From Rhodoplanes elegans (GTDB lineage: Bacteria > Pseudomonadota > Alphaproteobacteria > Rhizobiales > Xanthobacteraceae): a DNA stretch of 64,000 nucleotides. The notes under the pieces are model-generated. The model was not told the origin of the DNA. It searched no databases and saw only the letters and a program-made list of their open reading frames with translations. A program made the translations under genes and the position numbers. This document shows, piece after piece, positions 8,442 to 16,766 of this stretch; within the stretch, counting starts at the first letter, position 1, and each line of letters starts with the position of its first letter. The stretch spans positions 62,001 through 126,000 of the forward strand of contig NZ_NHSK01000076.1 of NCBI RefSeq assembly GCF_016653355.1, read 5' to 3'.

Positions 8442-9380
8442 TCACACGACCGGGAAGCGCGGCGGCCGGCCCTCCAGCACGTCGAGCACACCGGCGGCGA
8501 CGTCGCGGCCCATGCGCGACAGCGCCTCGGTGGTGGTGCCGCCGATGTGCGGCGTGGCGACGAAGCCGGGAAGGCCGAGCAGCGGATGGTCGGCGGACGG
8601 CGGCTCCGCGACGAAGACGTCGCTCGCCGCGCCTCCGATGCGGCCGGCGCACAGCGCCTCGTGGAGCGCCGTCTCGTCGATCACCCCGCCGCGCGCCGTG
8701 TTGACGAGCAGCGCGCCGGGCTTCATCGCGGCGAGCTCTGCGGCGCCGATCAGCCCGCGGGTGGCCGGCAGCAGCGGCACGTGGACCGTCACCACGTCGG
8801 CGCGCGCCAGCAGCTCCGGCAGCGTCGCCACGCGGATCGCGCCGGCGTCGGCGAACACCTCGGACGCCACCCCCGGATCGAAGGCGACGACCGTGGCGTC
8901 GAAGGCGGCGCGGACCAGCGCCGCGACGCGGCGCCCGATGGCGCCGAAGCCGACGACCCCGAAGGTCTTGCCGGTCAGCTCGGTGCCGATCCGCTCGGCC
9001 GGCGACAACGGCGTGCCGGTGCGCAGTCTGCGGTCGGCGAGCGGAATGCGGCGCGCCAGCGCCAGGGTCAGCCCGAGCGTCAGCTCGGCGACCGAGCAGC
9101 TGTTGGCGTCCGGCGTGGAGACGACGCGCACGCCGTGGGCGCGGGCGGCGGCGAGATCGATGGCGTCAACCCCGGCGCCGTGCTTGCCGATCACCTTCAG
9201 AGTCGGCGCCGCGGCGGCGATCTCGGCGGCCGTGACGCCGGCCGCCCGTACGATCACGGCGGCGGCGCGTCCGACCCACGGGATCTCGCGCGACTGCGGC
9301 AGCGCCACCACGGGGACCCGCTCCGCCAGCAGGGCGATCGCCTCGGCGGCGACCGGCTCCAGCACGAAGACCTCGTTCAT
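8442..9380 (-). CDS. D-isomer-specific 2-hydroxyacid dehydrogenase
   Basis: 312-aa NAD(P)-dependent dehydrogenase that oxidises a D-2-hydroxy acid or reduces the keto acid. Rossmann motif FGVVGFGAIGRRVA lies near residue 145. Catalytic arginine is in NTARGGVID, glutamate in the FVAEPP segment, and histidine in TPHIGGTTTEA. The ATG at 9380 overlaps the stop of the upstream Ldh-type gene (ATGA at 9377-9380), so the two dehydrogenases are coupled. The frame stays open far upstream only because of high GC. Substrate is not determinable from sequence. Confidence 0.9.
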   Translation of the reverse strand: MNEVFVLEPVAAEAIALLAERVPVVALPQSREIPWVGRAAAVIVRAAGVTAAEIAAAAPTLKVIGKHGAGVDAIDLAAARAHGVRVVSTPDANSCSVAELTLGLTLALARRIPLADRRLRTGTPLSPAERIGTELTGKTFGVVGFGAIGRRVAALVRAAFDATVVAFDPGVASEVFADAGAIRVATLPELLARADVVTVHVPLLPATRGLIGAAELAAMKPGALLVNTARGGVIDETALHEALCAGRIGGAASDVFVAEPPSADHPLLGLPGFVATPHIGGTTTEALSRMGRDVAAGVLDVLEGRPPRFPVV

Positions 9381-10492
9381 GGCACCGCCTCCGCGGCGGC
9401 GAGCGGCCGGTGCGAGACCGCCGGGAAGGCGACGCCGTGACGGGCGGCGAGCGTCTCCAGCAGGCGCACGATCTCGGCGGTGAGCGGGATGCCGCTGCGC
9501 AGCCGCTCGTCCTGCAGCCGGGTCTCGATCTCGCCGGGCATCAGCACCTCGGCGTGGCCGGCGGCGCGTTTCGACGCTTTTAGGGTGGTGATCATGTCGT
9601 CGACGCGGGCGCGGAACCGGTCCATGTCCATGAACCGCGCCACGTCGAGGCAGAGGAAGAAGTGGCCGAAATTGGAGACCCGCTTGAGGTCGCGGTAGAA
9701 GTCGGGCACCTCCTGCAGCGAGTTCGCTCCGGACAGGCGGCCGGCGAGCAGCTCGACCAGCATGGCGAAAGCCGAGCCCTTGTACTCGCCGAACGGCAGC
9801 ACGGCGCCGATCAGCGCGGCGTGCGGATCGGTGGTCGGCGCCCCTTCGGGATCGAGCGCCCAGCCGGGCGGGATCATCTCGCCGCGCTGCGCCGCGAGCA
9901 GGATCTTGCCGCGCGCCACGATGCTGGTGGCGAGATCGGCGACGATCGCCGGGTAGCGTCCCGTCGGCATGCCGTAGCCGAGCGGGTTGGTGCCGAACAG
10001 CGGCTCGCGGCCGCCCCACACCGCCATGGTGGGCGGCGCGTTGGAGCAGACGAAGGCGAACATGCCGCGCGCCACCGCCTTGGCGATGTAGTAGGCCGTG
10101 GTGCCGAAGTGATTGCTGTGCCGAACCGTGACGGCGCCGAGCCCGGTCGCCGCCGCCATCTCGATCGCCTCGCCGATCGCGGCCGTGCCGACCACGGCGC
10201 CCATGCCGTTGTCGCCGTCGATCGTGCAGGCGGCCGCCCCGGTGCGGTCGATGGTGATCCGCGGGTGCGGGTTGAACAGACCGCGCCGCAGCCGCTCGGT
10301 GTAGATCTCCATCCGGGTGACGCCGTGGGAGTGCACACCGCGCAGATCGGCGACGACGAGATTGTCGGCGACCGTGGCGGCGGCATCCGCCGGAAGTCCA
10401 GCGTCGACGAAGACGTCGGCGCAGAACGTCCGCAGGGCGCGCGCTTCGATCCAGGTGTCGGCCGACGCTTCGGTGACGTACTGCTTGGACAT
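9377..10492 (-). CDS. Ldh/ComC-family malate/L-lactate-type dehydrogenase
   Basis: 371-aa protein of the Ldh_2 family (malate/L-lactate, ureidoglycolate, sulfolactate ComC-like dehydrogenases), structurally unrelated to Rossmann dehydrogenases. Visible blocks are LRGVHSHGVTRMEIY with the substrate-binding histidine, TVRHSNHFGTTAYY with the catalytic histidine, FGTNPLGYGMPTG, and PFGEYKGSAFAML. The ATG at 10492 gives MSKQYVTEAS, matching family length; the longer frame from 10567 is rejected. Coupled by ATGA overlap to the D-2-hydroxyacid dehydrogenase. Two unrelated dehydrogenases side by side suggest use of both enantiomers of one hydroxy acid. Confidence 0.88.
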   Translation of the reverse strand: MSKQYVTEASADTWIEARALRTFCADVFVDAGLPADAAATVADNLVVADLRGVHSHGVTRMEIYTERLRRGLFNPHPRITIDRTGAAACTIDGDNGMGAVVGTAAIGEAIEMAAATGLGAVTVRHSNHFGTTAYYIAKAVARGMFAFVCSNAPPTMAVWGGREPLFGTNPLGYGMPTGRYPAIVADLATSIVARGKILLAAQRGEMIPPGWALDPEGAPTTDPHAALIGAVLPFGEYKGSAFAMLVELLAGRLSGANSLQEVPDFYRDLKRVSNFGHFFLCLDVARFMDMDRFRARVDDMITTLKASKRAAGHAEVLMPGEIETRLQDERLRSGIPLTAEIVRLLETLAARHGVAFPAVSHRPLAAAEAVP

Positions 10493-10607
10493 GTCGAGTG
10501 CTCGGTTTCGGGGCGTCGGAAGCCGGCCCACGGAGCCTCCGCGGGGGCGTGACGACCGTCGGCGCATCCGCGGCCGGGCGGACCGGAGCCCGCCCGGCCG
10601 GCATCGC

Positions 10608-11591
10608 CTATTTGACGTTCCAGGGGGTGTCCTTCCACATCTGCTGCAGGTTCGCCTCGACGCCGGCGAGCTCGGCGGCGTACGCGGCCGGCGGCAGGAA
10701 CCGCATCGGGGCGTAGATCCCGGCGACCTTGGCGACGAACTCCGGATCGGCCGCCGTCTTCGCCACCGCGTCGACCAGCCGGTCGCGCAGCTCCGCCGGG
10801 ATTCCCTTCGGCGCGCCGACGCCGCGCATCGACGCGAACACCATGTCGAAGCCCTGCTCCATGAAGGTCGGCGTGTCCTCGGCGATGTTGACGCGCTTGA
10901 CGCTCATCTGGCCGAGATTGCGGAACGGGCTGCCGCCGGCGACGTACTGCTTGGCCTCGCCGATGTTGATGGCGCCGAGGACGATGTGCTTGCCGACGAG
11001 CGCATTGCGGACCGCCGAGGCGCCCGCGAACGGAACGTGGGTCAGCTTGGTGCCGGTGAGCCGCTCGAACGCCATCATGGCGAGATGGTCGTCGGAGCCG
11101 ACCCCGGTGGTGCCGACCGTCACGGCCCCCGGCTTCTCCTTGGCGTAGGCGACGAGATCCTTCAGCGACTTGATCGGGCTGTCGACGTGCACCGAGAAGC
11201 CGCCCGGATCGTCGAGCAGGTTGCCGAGCAGCTCGTACTGGCGCCAGTTGAACTTGGTGGTCCGCTCGATCGGGATCGACAGCACGTTCGGCGTGTTGAG
11301 GAAGCCGATCGTGTAGCCGTCGGGCGTCGATTCGGAGAGCGCCGTGAAGCCGATCTCGCCGCCGGCGCCGGGACGGTTGACGACCGCGATCTTGGCGCCG
11401 CCGCCGATGTACTTCTCCAGATAGGTGGCGAGGACGCGCGCGGTCAGGTCGGTGGAGCCGCCGGGCGCGTAGGCGACGATCATGGTGATCGGCTTCTCCG
11501 GCCAGGCCGCCCGGGCCGGGCCGGTGCCGAGCAGGGCCGTGGTGGTTCCGGCGAGGCCCAGTTCGAGAAATGTCCGCCGCGTCGCGATCAT
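10608..11591 (-). CDS. Tripartite tricarboxylate transporter binding protein (TctC/Bug)
   Basis: 327-aa periplasmic solute-binding protein of the TctC/Bug family. A twin-arginine-like signal (TRRTFLELGLAGTT) ends near AARA; the mature part begins WPEKPITMIVAYAPGGSTDL. Family landmarks follow: the PGAGGEIGFTAL loop near residue 75 that holds the carboxylate ligand, and FAGASAVRNAL. It is the binding component of the transporter formed with the TctA and TctB homologs directly upstream. The ligand is a carboxylic acid, probably the substrate of the dehydrogenases in this operon. Confidence 0.92.
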   Translation of the reverse strand: MIATRRTFLELGLAGTTTALLGTGPARAAWPEKPITMIVAYAPGGSTDLTARVLATYLEKYIGGGAKIAVVNRPGAGGEIGFTALSESTPDGYTIGFLNTPNVLSIPIERTTKFNWRQYELLGNLLDDPGGFSVHVDSPIKSLKDLVAYAKEKPGAVTVGTTGVGSDDHLAMMAFERLTGTKLTHVPFAGASAVRNALVGKHIVLGAINIGEAKQYVAGGSPFRNLGQMSVKRVNIAEDTPTFMEQGFDMVFASMRGVGAPKGIPAELRDRLVDAVAKTAADPEFVAKVAGIYAPMRFLPPAAYAAELAGVEANLQQMWKDTPWNVK

Positions 11592-11627
11592 CGAAGTTCC
11601 TCCAGCTCGTTTGTCTCGTTGGATCGG

Positions 11628-13124
11628 TCAGGCGCGCAGCACCTGCCGTTTTCGCTTCAGGGTCGGCACCAGCGCGGCGAGCAGCAGCAGCGCCGAGACG
11701 CCGAGCATGCCGGCGGCGATGGGCCGCGTGACGAAGACGGACGGGTCGCCCTGGGACAGCAGCAGGGCGCGGCGCAGGTTCTCCTCGAACATCGGCCCGA
11801 CCACGAAGCCGAGCATCAGCGGAGCGACCTCGCAACCGAGTCGGCGGCAGACGTAGCCGAGCACCCCGAAGGCGGCCATGAGACCGACCTCGAAGACGCT
11901 GTTGTTGAGCGAGTAGGTGCCGATCGCGCAGAACACCAGGATGATCGGGAACAGCACCGAGTAGGGCACGCGCAGCAGCCGCACCCACAGGCCGATCAGC
12001 GGCAGGTTCAGCAGGACCAGCGTCACGTTGCCGATCAGCATGCTGGCGATCATGCCCCAGAACAGCGCCGGCTGGGTGGCGATCACGGCGGGCCCGGGCT
12101 GGATGCCCTGGATCATCATCGCGCCGATCATCAGCGCCATGATGGCGTTCGGCGGCACGCCGAGGCTGAGCATCGGGATGAAGCAGGCCTGCGCGGCGGC
12201 GTTGTTCGCCGATTCCGGCCCGGCCAGTCCCTCGATCGCGCCGCGGCCGAACTCCTCCGGCCGGCGCGAGACCTTCTTCTCCAGGGCGTAGGAGGCGAAC
12301 GACGCCAGGGTGGCGCCGCTGCCCGGCAGGATGCCGAGCAGGATGCCGAGGATCGTGCCGCGCAGGCTCGCCGGCCAGGCCCGGGCGAAATCGGTGCGCG
12401 ACGGCCACAGCCGGCTGATCTGCGCCGTCGTCTGGCCGCGCCCGCCGGTCTCCTCCAGGCTAACCACCACCTCGGCGAGGCCGAACATGCCCATCGCCAG
12501 CGGCACGAAGCCGATGCCGTCGTAGAGCGTGGTGACCTCGAAGGTGAAGCGCTTTTCGCCGGTCGAGATGTCGATGCCGACGCAGGCCAGCAGCAGACCG
12601 AGCAGCACCATGGCGATAGCCTTGGGGATCGATCCGCTGGCCAGCACCACGGCGCCGATCAGGCCCATGGTCAGCAGCCCGACATACTCGGCCGGGCCGA
12701 ACATCACGGCGATGTCGGCGAGCGGCGGGCCGGCGAGCGCGATCACGAAGGCGGTGGTCAGGCCGGCGAACAGCGAGCCGAGGGCGGCGACGGCGAGCGC
12801 GGCGCCGGCGCGGCCCTGCTGCGCCATCGCGTAGCCATCGAGGCAGGTGACCACCGAGGAGGCCTCGCCCGGCAGGCGGACCAGGATGGCCGTGGACGAG
12901 CCGCCGTACTGCGCGCCGTAGAAGATGCCGGCGAGCATGATGAGCGAGCCGGTCGGCGGCAGATAGAACGTCACCGGCAGCAGCATCGCCACCGTGGCGG
13001 TGGGGCCGAGCCCCGGCAGCACGCCGATCAGGGTGCCGAGCAGGGCGCCGACGAAGCAGAACAGGAGGTTGTCGGGAGAGATGGCGATCCCGAGCCCGTA
13101 GGCGAGATTGGTGAAGACGTCCAT
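11628..13124 (-). CDS. tctA: Tripartite tricarboxylate transporter large permease TctA
   Basis: 498-aa membrane protein with about 12 helices, the large subunit of TTT-family secondary carriers. Typical landmarks are GVLPGLGPTATVAMLLP near residue 38 and its internal duplicate GILPGSGATLASFASY in the second half, plus YGGSSTAILVRLPGEASS near residues 71-88. The ATG at 13124-13122 overlaps the TctB stop by one base (TGATG), which fixes the start. Works with TctB and the periplasmic TctC of the same operon. Confidence 0.93.
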   Translation of the reverse strand: MDVFTNLAYGLGIAISPDNLLFCFVGALLGTLIGVLPGLGPTATVAMLLPVTFYLPPTGSLIMLAGIFYGAQYGGSSTAILVRLPGEASSVVTCLDGYAMAQQGRAGAALAVAALGSLFAGLTTAFVIALAGPPLADIAVMFGPAEYVGLLTMGLIGAVVLASGSIPKAIAMVLLGLLLACVGIDISTGEKRFTFEVTTLYDGIGFVPLAMGMFGLAEVVVSLEETGGRGQTTAQISRLWPSRTDFARAWPASLRGTILGILLGILPGSGATLASFASYALEKKVSRRPEEFGRGAIEGLAGPESANNAAAQACFIPMLSLGVPPNAIMALMIGAMMIQGIQPGPAVIATQPALFWGMIASMLIGNVTLVLLNLPLIGLWVRLLRVPYSVLFPIILVFCAIGTYSLNNSVFEVGLMAAFGVLGYVCRRLGCEVAPLMLGFVVGPMFEENLRRALLLSQGDPSVFVTRPIAAGMLGVSALLLLAALVPTLKRKRQVLRA

Positions 13125-13597
13125 CAGAACGGCCACGCGTTCAGGGGCAGCTTGGCGCCCCAGATGAAGATGGCGACACACGCGAAGGACAGCACGGTAC
13201 CGACCACCAGCGACTGCAGGACGCGGGGACGGTCGCACGCGAAGGTCGACAGGAAGACCGTGAGCATGGTGGCGAAGACGAGCCCGAGCCGCTCGACCGT
13301 GAAGGCGAACAGGACGACGCAGGCCGTGACCACGACCAGCGGCCGTAGCGACGCGATCGACGGCAGCCGGCCGCGCTGCCGCAGGCCCTGCAGCAGCACG
13401 ATCAGACCGAACAGGATCAGCAGCGAGGAGACTAGCGTCGGCACGAAGCCGCTCTGGATCTCGCCCGCCCGCCACACCGCCATCTGGCGCGAGAAGACGA
13501 GGCCGAGGGTCCCGATCGTGACGAACAGCGCACCGGCGGGAAGGTCGGTGCGGTCCTCCACCTCCGCGGGGAATCGGTCGGAGTCGGTCTCGTCCAT
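13124..13597 (-). CDS. tctB: Tripartite tricarboxylate transporter small subunit TctB
   Basis: 157-aa small membrane subunit with four predicted helices (GALFVTIGTLGLVFS, PTLVSSLLILFGLIVLL, PLVVVTACVVLFAFTVERLG, VVGTVLSFACVAIFIWGAKL). Sequence is poorly conserved in the family, but length, topology and position before tctA are standard. The ATG at 13597 has a strong AGGGAGG ribosome site. The final IWGAKLPLNAWP ending is typical of the family. Confidence 0.88.
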   Translation of the reverse strand: MDETDSDRFPAEVEDRTDLPAGALFVTIGTLGLVFSRQMAVWRAGEIQSGFVPTLVSSLLILFGLIVLLQGLRQRGRLPSIASLRPLVVVTACVVLFAFTVERLGLVFATMLTVFLSTFACDRPRVLQSLVVGTVLSFACVAIFIWGAKLPLNAWPF

Positions 13598-13683
13598 CGT
13601 CGCCTCCCTGAAACGTCCCCGGTCGAACGCCGGGTCTGCATCGTCGGCGCGCGGCGCGTGCGCCGCGGACGGAGGTCGTGGCG

Positions 13684-14598
13684 TCAGGCGGCGTCGCCGC
13701 ACCGGTCGGCGGCACGCGGCGCGGGGTTGGCGCGGCCGCTGTCGGCGACTACCGACAGCCACGACAGGGCCGCGTCGGCGCCCGCCGGCTCGGCGGCGGG
13801 GGGGAGTTCGTGGAGGGCGTCGGCGGTGCGGGCGAACAGCGCCCGCACGCCGGGCGTGACGCAGGGCGCGACCCCGGCCAGCAAGAGCTGGTCTTCCGCC
13901 TCCTCGACCTCGTGCAGGCGCCGTTCCGCGTGGAGAACGTGGGTGCGCACCAGCATCTCGAGGAAGGCGCGCAGCGGCGCGGCGTCGAAATCCTTGAGGT
14001 TGTCGTGCAGGGCGTCGACCAGCTTCAGCCGGCGGGCGAGCACGAAGGTCTCCACCGTGAGCGCTTCGAGGCCCTTCATGAAGATGCTGCGCAGCAGCTT
14101 CAGGGTCACGGCGTCGCCCGCCTCGCCGGTCAGCACCGTCACGGGCGCCTTCACGGCGGCGAGCAGGTCGCGCAGATCGGCGGCGCCGTCGCCGGCGCAG
14201 ATCAGCCCGGTCTCGGCCCGCTTGAGCGAGATGCCGCCCATGATGGCGACGTCGACGAAGCGCACGCCCGCCGCCTGCGCGGCGACCGCGGCCGCACGGA
14301 TGTCGTCCGGCGAGGCCGTGGTCATGTCGGCGAACACGGTGCCGGGCCGCAGGAACGGGAAGCTGGCGCGCGCCACCGCCAGCGCCTGCCCGCCGGTGAC
14401 GGCGGACAGCACCAGATCCGCCCCGGCGAGCCACGCCCCGGGGGCGTCGTGCAGCGGCGCGCCGATCCGCGAGGCGAGGTCGCGGGCCGCCTGAGACGGG
14501 TGGGCGTCGCAGAGATCGGAAACCGAAATGCCCGCCTCGGCGAGCGCAGTGACGTAACAGCGGCCGACTTCGCCGCAGCCGACGACAACAATCCTCAT
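13684..14598 (-). CDS. NAD(P)-dependent oxidoreductase, DUF1932 C-terminal domain
   Basis: 304-aa protein related to beta-hydroxyacid/6-phosphogluconate dehydrogenases. N-terminal Rossmann motif MRIVVVGCGEVGRCYVTAL; FADMTTASPDDIR and VDVAIMGGISL follow; TLKLLRSIFMKGLEALTVE is the catalytic-helix region, with Lys before the invariant-type helix. The C-terminal domain matches the DUF1932 type. First gene of the operon, with a strong AAGGAGG ribosome site. It gives the operon a third, unrelated dehydrogenase, perhaps for a beta-hydroxy intermediate. Substrate unknown. Confidence 0.85.
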   Translation of the reverse strand: MRIVVVGCGEVGRCYVTALAEAGISVSDLCDAHPSQAARDLASRIGAPLHDAPGAWLAGADLVLSAVTGGQALAVARASFPFLRPGTVFADMTTASPDDIRAAAVAAQAAGVRFVDVAIMGGISLKRAETGLICAGDGAADLRDLLAAVKAPVTVLTGEAGDAVTLKLLRSIFMKGLEALTVETFVLARRLKLVDALHDNLKDFDAAPLRAFLEMLVRTHVLHAERRLHEVEEAEDQLLLAGVAPCVTPGVRALFARTADALHELPPAAEPAGADAALSWLSVVADSGRANPAPRAADRCGDAA

Positions 14599-14621
14599 GC
14601 CCCGGCCTCCTTAATGAATGA

Positions 14622-14638
14622 TACAATCACAGTACAAT
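14622..14638. promoter_or_regulatory. Direct repeat TACAAT, 11-bp spacing
   Basis: TACAAT at 14622-14627 and again at 14633-14638, directly upstream of the first gene of the minus-strand operon. One-turn spacing suggests a dimer of a regulator such as the operon's GntR protein. Location is good, identity is inferred. Confidence 0.4.
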
Positions 14639-15099
14639 TCGTGCGTCGCGTCCAGTGCTCGTCGCATCCGGATTGTTGCGGACGCGACCTGCCGGCGCGA
14701 CGCGAGACGGGGACCGCGAGCTCCGGCCGACGTCCGGGCCGCTCAAACGAGTTGAGCACACCGGAAGTCAGCTCTATTTATCGCCGATAATTGCAGGGAA
14801 CTCAGACCCTGGAAGCGGCCGGCGCGACGGGCGCCCGACGGACGAGCGGCCGCTCGGGCCTGTCGGCCTCCCTGAGCGCGCCACCGCCGGGACGGGCCGC
14901 GTCCCTGACCGGCTGCGACTGTGTACTTAGATTGTATCCGCGAGCGATGCCGGTCGAGCCCGTCAGGGCTTCGAAAAACTCGAACCAGACGTCAGCTCGA
15001 TGCACATCAACGCCCACCGCTCGGCGGCGTGTGGAAAAGGAGGGGCTTCCAAGCAGCCAATCGGCCGTTCACGCGGCGGGCGAGCGACGATAATGCACA
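14639..15099. other. Intergenic region, nothing recognised
   Basis: About 460 bp between the start of the catabolic operon and the endolysin remnant. Contains no family-like frame on either strand. Given the phage remnant just downstream, it may be further decayed prophage DNA. Confidence 0.5.
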
Positions 15100-15429
15100 C
15101 GCTGGCGCGCGAAGCACGGTCTGCACGACAGGAGCGTCCGCAACATCTCCGAGGAGGAGCTGCAGGACATCTACCGCGGGAACTACTAGGTCCCGATGGT
15201 CGGCGACGCCTGGCCCAAGGGGCCCGACCAGATCGTATTCGACACCGCGGTCAATTCCGGGACCGGCCGCGCTCCGCAGATCATGGGCACCGCCATCGGC
15301 GTCGCCACCAGAAACCCGCAGGAGCTGGCGGCGCTCGCGTTCCGCTCCGCCGACACGGTCGGCATCGTCAAGCGCGCCTGTGCCCGGCGTGCGAGCTTCT
15401 ATCGGTCGCCCGCGAGCGCGGCCGCATAG
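15100..15429 (+). pseudogene. Phage endolysin (GH108-type muramidase) remnant
   Basis: Fragment of a glycosyl hydrolase 108 family peptidoglycan hydrolase. The frame reads AKHGLHDRSVRN, ISEEELQDIYRGNY, an in-frame TAG at 15187-15189, then VPMVGDAWPKGPDQ and IVFDTAVNSGTGRA, and ends with a KRACARRASFYR stretch. The family normally has tryptophan where the stop lies (the YW of I-Y-R-x-x-Y-W), so TGG to TAG is the simplest change. The N-terminal catalytic glutamate region is absent. About 100 of roughly 180 residues remain. It is a phage lysis-gene relic 9 kb from the tail remnants. Confidence 0.6.
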
Positions 15430-15610
15430 GCCCTGGCCCGCTCGCCATGCCGCCGCCAGGCCCAGACGAGCGCCAGCGTGAGCGCGACCGCGCCGCCGGT
15501 GAAGACGTCGGACAGCATAGGCGCCGCGAGGGTCGGCGCGAACCGGAGACTTTCTGCGAACAGGACGGATCGCTATGCCTGATCTTGGGCATGTTGCACA
15601 ATTGGCAGGG

Positions 15611-15624
15611 CCGATGCAGATCAA
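15611..15624. promoter_or_regulatory. Weak FNR/FixK-like dyad
   Basis: CCGAT-GCAG-ATCAA; compared with the TTGAT-N4-ATCAA consensus it matches 8 of 10 positions. Weaker partner of the site at 15675, centred 64 bp upstream of it. Confidence 0.35.
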
Positions 15625-15674
15625 CGCCGAGCTCGCGAAAATGTTATGTACGTCGTAACGCATTTAACGCCGTG

Positions 15675-15688
15675 CTGATCCAGATCAA
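15675..15688. promoter_or_regulatory. FNR/FixK-like box
   Basis: CTGAT-CCAG-ATCAA, 9 of 10 positions of the TTGAT-N4-ATCAA consensus of FNR-type regulators, about 75 bp before the start at 15756. The position suits activation of the downstream cassette at low oxygen. Confidence 0.5.
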
Positions 15689-15755
15689 CGATGCGGTCGG
15701 TTGAATGTGTGCGTGATCAGTTGCTGAATTTGTTCCCTCCATCGGGAGGTGCGCC

Positions 15756-16766
15756 ATGCGCACCGGCTTGGATCGCGCCGAGCTGTTCGAGGAGAGGATC
15801 GCGACCGACGCCGTCGGCTTCGCCGAGGCGACGATCGCCGGGCTGCTCGCGTTCGTCGGCTCCAGCACCGCAGCGAAGCGCAAGCTCGGCCTGAAGGCGG
15901 TGAGCCGCCGGGCCGACGGTTGGCCTGCATGGTATGTCTGGTTGGCGGGGCGAACCGACGCCTTCGAGATCGTGTTGGTTCCCTCGGACGGCGACGGCGC
16001 GACGGGCGTCGATGGGATCGAGCTGGCGATCCGCTGCTTCCCCGATCCCGCCGACGAGACGCTGTTTGCGACCTTCACGGACGGGGAGCAGGAGGCACGG
16101 ATTTCGGCCCTCTTCGATCGGACCGGCACGCCCGCCGTCGGCGCGGCCGGCGATCTCGATCCGAGCCTCTATCACGTCGGCACGATCGGTCTGGTGCCGC
16201 GGGCCGGCGGCTGGGTCGACCTCACGCTGTCGACCCAGGACGTCTGGTGCGAGATCGAGACGTCGGCGTGCGGACCGCGCCGGCGCCGGTCGGTCCCCGG
16301 GACCGCCCTGTCGGCGCCGATCGTCGATCTCCTGGTCTGCGCCCATGCCCTGGTCGGCCGGCAGCCGCCGGCGGCCGTCGAGATCCGGTCGGCGCCGGGC
16401 CTCGTGTGGCATCTCGGTCCCGGTGACAGCGCCACGGTCCGTCCGGACCCGGACCTGTCCGCCCTCGAGATCCGCGTGACCGGGCTGCCGCGCTTCGGGG
16501 TTCCGGTCGATCGGCAGAGACGGGCGGCGGCCCGGCTGGACGACGCTGCGGGCGGCCGATTGCTGCTGTGGCCCGCCGGACCGGAGCGTCCGCCTGCGGT
16601 CGCGCCGTTCGATCTCGCCGCCTGGTGGGACGCCGCCGGGTGGCGACTGCCGCCGATCGGGGCCATGTGCGGCTGCCATGCGGGCGAGGTCGGCGTCGCC
16701 GGACCCGACGAACGCGACGAGCCCGCGTCGTCTCGTCCCACGGTCCGCCAGGGAGGTCGCGCATGA
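15756..16766 (+). CDS. Unknown soluble protein with C-terminal CxCH motif
   Basis: 336-aa protein that I do not recognise. No signal peptide or membrane helix is visible. Residues 1-110 are alpha/beta with many Asp and Ala residues (FVGSSTAAKRKLGLKAVSRR; GWPAWYVWLAGRTDAFEIVL). The middle is beta-rich with Trp at regular intervals. Near the end, IGAMCGCHAGEVG holds two cysteines and a histidine that could bind a metal; the last 30 residues are disordered-looking. It starts after GGGAGG with MRTGLDRAE. The stop overlaps the next start (ATGA at 16763-16766). First gene of the cassette, downstream of FNR-like boxes. It could be a cofactor or metal carrier, but nothing proves that. Confidence 0.7.
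   Translation: MRTGLDRAELFEERIATDAVGFAEATIAGLLAFVGSSTAAKRKLGLKAVSRRADGWPAWYVWLAGRTDAFEIVLVPSDGDGATGVDGIELAIRCFPDPADETLFATFTDGEQEARISALFDRTGTPAVGAAGDLDPSLYHVGTIGLVPRAGGWVDLTLSTQDVWCEIETSACGPRRRRSVPGTALSAPIVDLLVCAHALVGRQPPAAVEIRSAPGLVWHLGPGDSATVRPDPDLSALEIRVTGLPRFGVPVDRQRRAAARLDDAAGGRLLLWPAGPERPPAVAPFDLAAWWDAAGWRLPPIGAMCGCHAGEVGVAGPDERDEPASSRPTVRQGGRA

Larger units (their letters stand above)
15430..15755. other. Promoter region of unknown cassette
   Basis: 326 bp with no convincing gene. It contains two FNR/FixK-like dyads listed separately and a GATCAGTTGCTGAATTT stretch just before the gene at 15756. Ribosome site before 15756 is GGGAGG. A 39-residue minus-strand frame (15399-15518) with one hydrophobic stretch is probably spurious. 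Confidence 0.5.

Noticed and set aside
8442-10604. 720-residue open frame spanning the D-2-hydroxyacid dehydrogenase and upstream region
   Set aside because: Open only because of high GC. The real gene starts at 9380, where it overlaps the stop of the Ldh-type gene; the upstream part is antisense-like low-complexity sequence.
10317-13859. 1180-residue plus-strand frame over the tct genes
   Set aside because: Antisense shadow of tctA, tctB and tctC; His/Arg/Asp-rich with no family features.
6844-14598. Sulfolactate pathway (slc/com/suy) assignment for the first operon
   Set aside because: The dehydrogenase types and TTT carrier fit, but sulfolactate sulfo-lyase genes are absent and RraA/DUF1932 are present, so the substrate cannot be named.
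15399-15518. 39-residue minus-strand frame with one hydrophobic stretch
   Set aside because: Overlaps the end of the endolysin remnant, no ribosome site, no family; kept out for lack of support.
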